A stretch of 64,000 nucleotides of DNA, from assembly GCA_965153355.1 (NCBI GenBank), contig OZ231126.1, forward strand, positions 98,704,001-98,768,000. The letters run 5' to 3'. Positions 24,058 through 55,695 of the stretch are shown in pieces. Under the pieces are notes generated by a model. The model was given only the letters and a program-made list of their open reading frames with translations. It did not search any database and had not been told where the DNA came from. Both the position numbers and the translations under genes were made by a program. Numbering within the stretch: position 1 is the stretch's first letter; each line of letters opens with the position of its first letter. Source of the DNA: Flaccisagitta enflata. Taxonomy: Eukaryota > Chaetognatha > Sagittoidea > Aphragmophora.

Positions 24058-25915
24058 CTTGTTTCAATTTTAAAGATTAAATTACTTCATTCACGATTCT
24101 GCGTTGAGTGTATGCAACTAAGTAGCTTCGCCAGATTGACAAACAGACAGACCAAGGACTATGATCACTATAATCACTAATTTTCATTACAAAAGATTGC
24201 CCCAAACAATAATTGATACAACAAAATTATAAGTATTTTTTCCCACAAGATAGAAAAACAGAAACAATGATAGAACAAGGGCAACACCTTTAAGTAGCAT
24301 GCGAGACTTACAGATTGACTTAAAATGACTTAGAATGACTTAGAATAACTTAGTATACCGTAGAATGGCTTAAAATGACTCAGAGATTTCTGGTACTTAA
24401 CATGCTCCGATTTGGAGGAAATTTTACATGGCAGTAGTGCATGATGTGAAGTACCTCCAATAAAAATTTTGTCCAAATCGGTCAACAATAAGGGGGGTAA
24501 TGACATCATTTTTTTCTCAACTATACTCGAAAACAATTTTTTTCTTTTAAATTTAGGTACCTTAAATTTTTTCCATGTTTTTTCCATAAAACATAATTAG
24601 GGTCTACTACATGTGCGTGCAAAATTTCAGGACCATATTTCAACTTTTCTTCAGGTTACAGGTTGAAAAAAGGCCTAAAATTGGCAATTTCCGCGATTTT
24701 TGGTCTGACGGTCTTCAAAGAACTGTTATTTGACACCCAAAAAATGCTCCCAGGGTCATGAAATTTTTTTGGGGCATCACCAACAGTCTCTTAAAGGAAT
24801 TTTGGCCCATGGTCCATACATCCCTGCCCTAATATGACAATGCCACCAGCTCAAAGACAATTTTTGAAGTCATTTTTTTTCAATTTTTGATTGTCGTACA
24901 GAATTTTGGGCACTTAAAGTGCTCCGATTTGGATGAAATTTTACATGGAGGTAGTCCATGATGTGAAGTACCTCAAATAAAAATTTTGTCCAAATCAGTT
25001 GACAATAAAGGGGGTAATGACATCATTTTTTCTCAACTATACTCGAAAAAAACTTCTTTTTTTTAAATTTAGGTACCTTAAATTTTTTTGGACATTCCAT
25101 GTTTTTTCCATAAAACATAATTAGGGTCTCTTACATATGCATGCAAAATTTCAGGACCATATTTCAACTTTTCTTCAGGTTACAGGTTGAAAAAAGGCCT
25201 AAAATCGGCGATTTTCGCGATTTTTGGTCTGACGGTCTTCAAAGAACTGTTATTTGACACCCAAAAAATGCTCCCAGGGTCATGAAATTTTTTTTGGGCA
25301 TCACCAACAGTCTCTTAAAGGAATTTTGGCCCATGGTTCATACATCCCTGCCCTGATATGACAATGCCACCAGCTCAAAGACGATTTTTGGAGTCATTTT
25401 TTTCCAATTTTTGATTTTTGAACAGAATTTTGGGCACTTAAAGTGCTCCGATTTGGATGAAATTTTACATGGAGGTAGTCCATGATGTGAAGTACCTCCA
25501 ATGAAAATTTTGTCCAAATCGGTCAACATTAAGGGGGGTAATGACATCATTTTTCTTGACCTATACTCGGAAAAAACCTGTTTTTTTCAAATTTAGGTAC
25601 CTTAAAATTTTCAAAATTTCAAAATTTTTTGCATACAACTTAATTAGGGTCTACTACATGTGCATGCAAAATTTTATGGCTCTCCACCAAGTTTAAGATA
25701 GGTTTAAGGGGCAAAAATGGCCAAAAAAGGCCATTTTCGGCCATTTTAGGCAGTTTTTTTGGTGGCATTGGAACACGCACCTGAAATTGGGTCAACCAAG
25801 CCTGGATCAGTGTTCCCCTAGTTAATACGCACATTTTAAGACCCAACATGATAGGTGCCACTGGATTCGCCACTTTTATGAAGCCCTACAAAACCTTAAT
25901 CCTCAGACGGCAACA

Positions 25916-26300
25916 ACTGGTTGGTACCTTAAAATGTTTTGTATTTGTATACAGTCTCGGAAATGACCAATTCATCGCACAGTAAAGACAAGAAACTGAG
26001 AGTAAGAGGGAAGAAGGAATAAGGAGGAAAGTTGGCTCCTCTTTTATCGATTTCCAATGACGACTTTCTTTCCCCTGTTTTCCATGTTTTCCCGCCAATC
26101 TCAGTCTGTCAGTCTATCTGTCTGTCTTTCTGTTATCCCGTCAATCTCAGTCTTTCAGTATATCTGTCTGTATATCTGTCTGTCTGTCTGTCTTTTTCCG
26201 CTACTCTGTCTTTCAGACATTGTCTGCACGTCGGTCTGTTTGTCTATCAGCTACCCTGTCAGACTGTCAGACTATGCTTTGGTCTGTTTGGCTTTCAGCA
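25916..26300. other. No gene; TCTGTCTGTC-rich stretch
   Basis: Degenerate TCTG repeats at about 26100-26290 lead into the microsatellite. No coding feature recognised. Confidence 0.5.
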
Positions 26301-26310
26301 TTCTCGTCAG

Positions 26311-26438
<128 letters not shown>

Positions 26439-26609
26439 CCCTTTTACCACTTCCCATACTTAGGTTTATCTGTCTTTAAAAAAAGGTCTAGACAGAGAAA
26501 AAACCAGTGGCTGTCGCCAATACTGTGGATCGCGATTCTCTATTTATTATTTTTTTTTATAATTTTCATTTTTTTCTTTTTTTATAATTTTTTTTTTGTT
26601 ATTTTTTAT

Positions 26610-26940
26610 TACGACTCATGACTTTTTACTTAATTTTTATTTTTCATTTTTCCATTTTTTCATTTTTTCATTTTTTCATTTTTTCATTTTTTCATTTTTT
26701 CATTTTTTCATTTTTTCATTTTTTCATTTTTTCATTTTTTCATTTTTTCATTTTTTCATTTTTTCATTTTTTCATTTTTCATTTTTTATTTTTTATTTTT
26801 CATTTTTTATTTCTTATTTTTTATTTTTTATTTTTTATTTTTTATTTTTTATTTTTTATTTTTCATTTTTCATTTTTCATTTCTTGTTTTTCATTTCTTG
26901 TTTTTCATTTTCCATTTTTTATCTTTTGTTTTCATTTGTC
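26610..26940. repeat. (CATTTTTT)n array
   Basis: Regular CATTTTTT units drift to TATTTTTT and CATTTCTTGTTTTT at the right end. The F/H/I-rich frames are by-products. Confidence 0.95.
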
Positions 26941-27289
26941 ATATTATATTTATGAATTTTATATTTCATATTTCTTAATTTTCATTACATTCTTTAAAAC
27001 TATCATCAAAGAAAAATTTGAAAAAAAAAAAAACAACTGTAAGTGAATTGCTCAAATTGGCGAACTTTTAAAGAATTTGATATGCAACAGAGTTAATTGG
27101 AAAAGAACAAATTTGCACTCTCTCTCTCTAGACCTCCTTAGGGACATTGTTTATCTATTCATGTAGCTTAACTGACTTACCTGACATAATCTCTTTAATT
27201 GACCTGATTGACTAAAATATCTAAAATGACTAAAAAGACAGAAATGATTGAATTAATTGAATTTACTTAAATGACCTAGATGACAAACA
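26941..27289. other. No gene recognised
   Basis: AT-rich with short AAATGACT-like repeats at about 27200-27290. Confidence 0.4.
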
Positions 27290-30200
27290 AAAGATTGTGG
27301 TGAGTGAGAACATACTTTAAGGATGAAAAAAAATTCTTAGGATATAGTGAGTAGGCATTCTTTGAAGACAAAAACAAAATGCTATCAAAGAAAAAGGGTC
27401 TGGTGAGTGAGGAGATATATTGAGAGAAAAAAAAGACGAATACAAACAAAAGATTGTGGTGAGTGTGGAGACACTTTTCGGATGAAAAAACATTCTTAGG
27501 AAAAAGTGAGTGAGGACATTCTTTGAAGATAAAAACAAAAGGCTATCATAAAAAAAGGGTCTGGTGAGTGAGGACATCTATTGAGAGAGAAAAAAAAACA
27601 ACTACAAACAAAAGATTGTAGTGAGGACACACTTTTGAGATGAAAAAAATCCTTAGGAAATGGTGAGTGAGGACATTTTTTGAAGATAAAAACAAAAGGC
27701 TATCAAAAAAAAGGGTCTGGTGAGTGAGGAAATCAATTGAGAGAAAAAAAAAGACAACTACAAAAAAAAGATTGTGGTAAGTGAAGACATACTTTTGAGA
27801 TAAAAAAAATCCTTGGGAAATGGTGAGTGAGGACATACTTTGAAGATGAAAACAAAAGGCTTCCAAAGAAAAAAGATCTGGTCACAGAGGACATCTATTG
27901 AGAAAAAAAAAGACTACTACAAACAAAAGGTCGCCTTGAGTAAGGACACACTTTTGGGATAAGAAAAAATCCTTGAGAAATGGTGATTGAGGACATTCTT
28001 TGAAGATAAAAACAAAAGATTGTGGTGAGTGAGGACACACTTTTGTGATAAAAAAAACCCTTATGAAATGGTGAGTGAGGACATTCTTTGAAAAAAAAAA
28101 AGAGGTTATCAAAGAAAAAAGATCTGGTGAGTGAGGACATCTATCAAGAAAAAAAAAAGACTTCTACAAACAAAAGATTGTGGTGAGTGAGGACACACTT
28201 TTGAGATAAAAAAAAATCCCTGGGAAATGGTGAGTGAGGACATTCTTTGAAGATAAAAACAAAAGGCAATCAGAGAAAAAGGGTCTGGTGAGTGAGGACA
28301 TCTATTGAGAAAAAAAAGACTACTACAAAAAAAGATTGTGGTGAGTGAGGACACACTTTTGGGATAGAAAAAATCCTTGGAAAATAGTGAGGACGTTCTT
28401 TGAAGATGAAAACAAAAGGCAATGAAAGAAAAAGGATCTGGTGAGTGAGGACATCTATTGAGGAAATAAAAGACTACTACAAACTAAAGATCATGGTGAG
28501 TGAGGACACACTTTTGGGATAAAAAAAATCCTTGGGAAATGGTGAGTGAGGACATTCTTTAAAGATAAAAACAAAAGTCAATCAAAGTAAAAAGATCTGG
28601 TCAATGAGGACATCTATTGAGAAAAAAAAAGACTACTACAAACAAAAGATTGTGGTGAGTGAGGACACATTTTTGGGATAAAAAAAATCCTTAGGAAATA
28701 GTGAGTGAGGACATACTTTGGAGATGAAAACAAAAGGCAATCAAAGAAAAAGGATCTGGTGAGTGAGGACATCTATTAACAAAAAAAAGACTACTACAAA
28801 CAAAAGATTATGGTAAGTGAGGACACACTTATGGGATAAAAGAAATCTTTGGGAAATGGTGAGTGAGGACATTCTTTAAAGATGAAAACAAAAAGGCAAT
28901 CAAAGAAAAAAGATCTGGTCAATTAGGACATCTATTGAGAAAAATAAAGACTACTACAAATAAAAGATCGGGGTGAGTGAGGACATACTTTTGGGATAAA
29001 AAAAAATCCTTAGGAAATGGTGAGTGAGGACATTCTTTGAAGATAAAAACAAAAGGTTATCAAAGAAAAAGGAACTGGTGAGTGAGGACATCTTTTGAGA
29101 AAAAAAAGACTTTTACAAACAGAAGATTGTGGTGAGTGAGGACACACTTTTGGGATAGAAAAAATCCTTGGGAAATGGTGAGTGAGGACATTCTTTGAGG
29201 ATAAAAACAAAAGGCAATCAAAGAAAGAGGGACTGGTGAGTGAGGACATCTATTGAGAAAAAAAAGACGACTACAAACAAAAGATCATGGTGAGTGAGGA
29301 CACACTTTTGGGGTAAAAAAAATCCTTAGGAAATAGTGAGTGAGGACATTTTTTGAAGATAAAAACAAAAGGCAATCAAAGAAAAAGGATCTGGTGAGTG
29401 AGGACATCTATTGAGAAAAAAAAAGACTACTACAAACAAAAGATCGTGGTGAGTGAGGACACACTTTTGGGATAAAAAAGATCCTTGGGAAATGGTGAGT
29501 GAGGATTTTCTTTGAAGATAAAAACAAAAGGTTAACAAAGACAAAGGGTCTGGTGAGTGAGGACATCTGTTGAGAAAAAAAAAAGACACCACAATCTTTT
29601 GTTTGTAGAAGAGTGAGGACACACTTTTGGGATAAAAAAAAATCCTTAGAAAATGGTGAGTGAGGACATTCTTGGAAGATAAAAACAAAAGGCAATCAAA
29701 GAAAAAGTGTCTGGTGAGTGAGGACAACTATTGAGAAAAAAAAGACTACTACAAACAAAAGATTGTGGTAAGTGAGGACACACTTTTGGGATAAAAAAAA
29801 TCCTTAGGAAATAGTGAGTGAGGACATTCTTTGAAGATAAAAACAAAAGGCAATCAAAGAAAGTGAGGACAAAAGGCAATCAAAGAAAGTGAGGACAAAA
29901 GGCAATCAAAGAAAGTGAGGACACTTTTGGGATAAAGAATATCCTTTGGAAATGGTGAGTGAGGACATTCTTTGAAGATAAAAACAAAAGGCAATCAAAG
30001 AAAAAAGATCTGGTGAGTGAGGATATCTATTGAGAAAAAAAAATCCTACTACAAACAAAAGATTATGGTGAGTGAGGACACACTTTTGGGATGAAAAAAA
30101 TCCTTTGGAAATGGTGAGTGAGGACATTCTTTGAAGATAAAAACAAAAGGCTATCAAAAAAAAGGGTCTGGTGAGTGAGGACATCTATTGAGACAAAAAA

Positions 30201-30985
30201 AAAGACACTACAAACAAAAGATTGTGGTGAGTGAGGACACAGTTTTGGGATAAAAAAAGATCCTTGGGAAATGGTGAGGACATTTTTAGAAGATAAAAAC
30301 AAAAGCCTACCAAAGAAAAAGTGTCTGGTGAGTGAGGACATCTACTGAGAAAAAAAAAGACTACTAGAAACAAAAGATCATGGTGAGTGAGGACACACTT
30401 TTGGGATAAAAAAAATCCTTTGGGAATAATGAAAGAGAACATTCCTTGAAGATAAAAACAAAAAGCAATCAGGTGAGTGAAGATAAAAACAAAAAGCAAT
30501 CAGGTGAGTGAGGACATCTGTTGAGAAAAAAAAAGAATACTACAAACAAAAGATTATGTTGAGTGAGGACACATTTTTGGGATAAAAAAAAAATCCTTGG
30601 GAAATGGTGAGTGAGGACATTCTTTAAAGATAAAAACAAAAGGCTATCTAAGAAAAAGTGTCTGGTGAGTGAGGACATCTACTGAGAAAAAAAAATACTA
30701 CTACAAACAAAAGATCATGGTGAGTGAGGACACACTTTTGGGATAAAAAAAATCCTTGGGGAATAATGAAAGAGAACATTCCTTGAAGATAAAAACAAAA
30801 GGCAATCGGGTGAGTGAGGACATCTGTTGAGAAAAAAAAAGACTACTACAAACAAAAGATTATGGTGAGTGAGGACACAATTTTGGAATAAAAAAAATCC
30901 TTAAGAAATAGTGAGTGAGGACATTCTTTGAAGAAAAAATTATAGAATATTGTTTGTTTGTTTTGATGGTGAGTGAGGACAAAAA
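27290..30985. repeat. ~160-bp satellite, about 22-23 units, three sub-units each
   Basis: ACTACAAACAAAAGATTGTG recurs about every 157-162 bp. Each unit contains three copies of the core TGGTGAGTGAGGACA, followed in turn by TCTATTGAG, CACTTTTGGGAT and TTCTTTGAAGAT. Homopolymer A tracts vary in length. A local inversion of one unit lies at about 29585-29608. A 26-bp triplication (GGCAATCAAAGAAAGTGAGG) lies at about 29855-29925. Minus-strand frames such as MSSLT-F-rich peptides are repeat translations. Confidence 0.95.
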
Positions 30986-31025
30986 AAAGGGAAGGAAAAT
31001 AAAAAAAAAAAAATTTACCCAGGAC

Positions 31026-31217
31026 TAAGTGGATCTTGCTTCGCTGCGATCCACAATTTTAGTCGCGTGCACGCGACTCTACAACCCGCTTTGTCTGTTG
31101 GTCGGTCGGTCGGTCGGTCGGTCGGTCAGTCGTTTGGTCAGTCACACTTTACTTTCCTGTCCAAATATGGCCTCTGCCCACCCGCACGCGACTTCGGTAG
31201 CCGTGTATCCGGCCTTA
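31026..31217 (+). mobile_element. HINE/pearl-like element (Tcgcg-type) next to a separate hairpin
   Basis: Hairpin AGTCGCGTGCACGCGACT at 31061, then CTACAACCCGCTTTGTC, GTCG repeats and CACACTTTACTTTCCTG. The distal ACGCGACT is followed by TCGGTAGCCGTGTATCCGGC. The sequence just before it (31029-31054) is another hairpin, GTGGATC ... GATCCAC. Confidence 0.85.
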
Positions 31218-31540
31218 TTTTAAGAAGAAAAGGTGAATTTTGTTTACAAATGCAATCTTTTTTCAAATAATCATTTTGCACGATTTGCGGTGACAAACTT
31301 TAGAGGTTTGCTTCATTTTCCGTCTGCTATGATCAAGAAACAGTCTTCTTTACTTGCAGACTAGCGCACTTCTGTAAGAAATTTCGTCTTTCCATTTGCC
31401 AATCCGTTCATACTTTCGTCAGTCTGTCCATAACGCTTGTGACAAGAACGTGCGTATCCGCGCGGATGGCTCCTATCCAGGCGGTTTTTGTTTTTGTTTT
31501 TGTTTTTGTTTTTGTTTTTGTTTTTGTTTCATTTAGAAAA
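31218..31540. repeat. Unique spacer and (TTTTTG)n tract
   Basis: No gene is seen in 31218-31480. TTTTTG repeats run from about 31482 to 31530. On the minus strand this is just inside the intron that follows the CAP exon. Confidence 0.7.
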
Positions 31541-31559
31541 ATCGTCGAGTTGAACTTAC

Positions 31560-53212
<21,653 letters not shown>

Positions 53213-53701
53213 GAGACAGAGAGAGTAGGACAGACAGAATATGAGACGGAAAGATGGAGATGGACTGGTGCAACCAAGTGTGACGGGGCCTCAGTCATTA
53301 AAAAAAAAAACAACAACACAAAATGAGCGTATTGTTGATCTGAATGGGAAAGAGTCTACGCCACTTTGTTTAATCTCAGTTCGGCAGCACATCGATAGAT
53401 ACAGTTTAAGATTCTGTATAAGAATGATATAAAGGGGACATACAGAGAGTGTACAGTCATGATATCAGGAAAGGAATATTCTATAGTCAAACAAATTAAA
53501 GTAATTAGAAAAAGACGATTTTTCAATGTTGTGATCAATTCCATGAGAGAAATGGTGCATGTTATTTAGAAAAAAAAATCAAAGAATACCTTCGGCTTTT
53601 TCAGACCTGTGGCAGAATTTGATTTTCCTTTTTTCTCATGCGTGGTTTGAGAAAGTTTGTTTTTTTTTTAAGCCAAACGGGCCTATTTAATGAACAGCTA
53701 A
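53213..53701. other. No gene recognised
   Basis: Starts with a GACAGAGAGAG/GACAGACAG fringe of the microsatellite, then unique AT-rich sequence. Confidence 0.4.
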
Positions 53702-54334
53702 CACCGTGTTCCCTAGCTGAGCTGTGGTAGGTAGGAAAAAATGACTCAGCATAGCGACCTATTCTGGGGTGTTGTTTAAGTATAGATGCATATTACCATA
53801 CTCAAAACTAAAAATTCTGTTGGGATTTTTTCGAGAAAGACAGTAAAAACACTGAATTTTCACATTTTTTGTTATAACTCTTCGAGATCATTTTTTTCAG
53901 TATTTTTGAATGTGGATTTGAACTCAAGAAGCACTTTCTGGTTTGTTTGATATGTCACACTATATACTTTCAAGAAAAGAAAGAAAGTTCATTTTTTTAG
54001 TATAATACTACAACAATAGATATTGTTTTGAGTATTTAGAGACAAAATGAACTTATTTTTTCTTCTTAAAAGTATATAGTGTGACATATCAAACGAAACA
54101 GAAAACATGGTCTGAATTCAATTCCACATTCAAAAATACTGTAAAAAGTGATCTCAAAGAGTTATAACAAAAAATGTGAAAATTTAGAGTGTTTTTTCTA
54201 TTTTTCTCGAAAAAATCCTAACAGAATTTTTAGTTTCGAGTATGGTAATATGCATCTACACTTAAACAACACCCCAGAATAGGTTGCTATGCTGAGTCAT
54301 TTTTTCCTACCTACCACAGCTAGGGAACACGGTG
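53702..54334. mobile_element. 633-bp palindromic element with TGATATGTCACAC core
   Basis: The outer arms start CACCGTGTTCCCTAGCTGAG (left), with the complement at the right end. Arms pair almost to the centre at about 54010. The inner arms carry TGATATGTCACACTATATAC and its complement at about 53948 and 54073. Non-coding. Confidence 0.9.
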
Positions 54335-54885
54335 CGTGCTAAGAAAGGGCTAATTTTTTTCTTTTAGATAGCACCCAGCAGAATTCTGTGGGATCAATAG
54401 TTTTCAAGTTTTGTTTTTTTGAATCTTTTTTCATTTCTTTTTTTAAACTTTTGCATTTTTCCTGAAGTTCTTAATTTTGGGCTCTATGTTAGTGAGGGGG
54501 AGTGAAGCGTTTTCTCCAATCTTATAGTGGACTGAGTGCATGATGCAGTGTGTTAATGTTTGTCAGTGGAGTAGATCTGATGGTGTTTTGATAATTCACC
54601 ATCGCTCAACACAACCCACCATCGCTCAACACAACCCAAAAGAGTTTTCAAACATTCGTGCCGCAGATTTTAGCAGATTTGAATTTTAGTGTGTTTGTCA
54701 ATTGTCAAGAAGGATTTGAACCCATGCAAATCCTCGCTCCCGGGTCTACCTATGTAACAGAAAAAAAAGTCAACATGTGGCGCACATTTACTAATTTTTA
54801 CGATACCTCTTAAGTCACTTGTATTTCACTCTACTTGCTCATGATACTTAAAGATGAACAAATAGCCTCTTTTTCTCTTTCTCTG
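54335..54885. other. No gene; short duplication
   Basis: CACCATCGCTCAACACAACC is directly duplicated at about 54598-54640. GGGTTCAAATCC on the minus strand near 54720 looks like a tRNA B box, but no A box or cloverleaf accompanies it. Confidence 0.4.
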
Positions 54886-54891
54886 TCTCTG

Positions 54892-54982
<91 letters not shown>
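54892..54982. repeat. (CT)n microsatellite
   Basis: About 90 bp of CT with one GT interruption. Confidence 0.97.
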
Positions 54983-54987
<5 letters not shown>

Positions 54988-55021
54988 TTTTCTTTCTCTC
55001 AGCATTTACAACTTTTTTCCT

Positions 55022-55237
55022 ATGGCGAGAGCCGCCCGTAACGCAGCCGCCGCCAAACAACCCGCTAACCGAAAGTCGACGGGTAACGCAAGAAAGAGGT
55101 CGGCAGGCAACGCGGCTGCAAAGAAATTGGCTGGCAACGCTGCTGCTGCCAAAGGGGCTGCGAAGAAGTCCGCTGGCAACGCGGGCGCTGCTAAAGGCTC
55201 AGGGAAAAAATCGACGGGCAATGGACGCGGCCGGTAA
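55022..55237 (+). CDS. Hypothetical small basic Ala/Lys/Gly/Asn-rich protein (71 aa)
   Basis: An ATG in fair context (CCTATGGCG) opens 71 codons ending RGR-stop. The protein is built from degenerate KKSAGNAAAAKGA-like units (KKSAGNAGAAKGSGKKSTGN near the end) and is strongly basic, with no acidic residue. Composition resembles histone H1 tails or sperm nuclear basic proteins, but there is no globular domain, so a chromatin role is only a guess. GC content is well above its surroundings. A pyrimidine tract ending TTTCTCTCAG precedes the ATG by 20 bp, so it could be an exon rather than an intronless gene. GGCCGGTAAAT at the stop could also be a donor. The minus frame across the same bases is hydrophobic/Ala-Pro rich and less plausible. 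Confidence 0.4.
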   Translation: MARAARNAAAAKQPANRKSTGNARKRSAGNAAAKKLAGNAAAAKGAAKKSAGNAGAAKGSGKKSTGNGRGR

Positions 55238-55637
55238 ATTCATGGTTTAAGCGTAATTAGCCAAAGCCGTGACAGAATGAATTGGAATAATGTGACGTTG
55301 CATGTATGATGTGTTACTAAGGTGAAATAGTTAGCTTTTACGTTGTGAATAGGCAAAGCCGTTCTCGCAAATGAAGAGATGAGAAGAAGCGTTTTAATCC
55401 GGAACCGTGAATGTCTACGGCAGTATGACATAATGTGAAATGAAAAACATGTTATACTTAGAAATATTGACATCGCTTTTTTACTGATATGTTTTTGAAA
55501 ATTTATAAATATACTTCTTTCTTGAAGACTTTAACGTAAACACTTCTACAATTGAAATCTCGCAAATTTAGAGGGGGTCGGGGAGGATATCTCCGGGCTA
55601 TAGGAAATGGATAACCGCTCGTCCCTTAGCAATTTAC
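55238..55637. other. No further exon recognised
   Basis: Sequence between the basic plus-strand frame and exon f. No acceptor with a convincing open frame was found on the minus strand. No AATAAA was seen close to the 55237 stop. Confidence 0.35.
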
Positions 55638-55695
55638 CTTCACTGGAAGTTTCATTTGCGCCGAGGCCGAGGCCGTCCTTAGTTGCATCGTCATT
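55638..55695 (-). CDS. Nuclear protein gene, exon f (19 codons)
   Basis: Acceptor CTCCTTTTAACAG, donor CAGTGAAG then GTAAAT. It encodes NDDATKDGLGLGANETSSE plus one base. It follows exon e in phase 0. The next exon downstream is not identified; the plus-strand basic frame at 55022-55237 lies in that direction. Confidence 0.62.

Noticed and set aside
27317-30678. Many minus frames with MSSLT and Phe-rich repeats
   Set aside because: They follow the 160-bp satellite unit and have no unique sequence or domain.
27290-30985. CRISPR array
   Set aside because: Units are contiguous satellite with no unique spacers, in a eukaryotic context.
54690-54760. tRNA gene on the minus strand
   Set aside because: A B-box-like GGGTTCAAATCC and an ATTTGCAT octamer are present, but there is no A box or cloverleaf.
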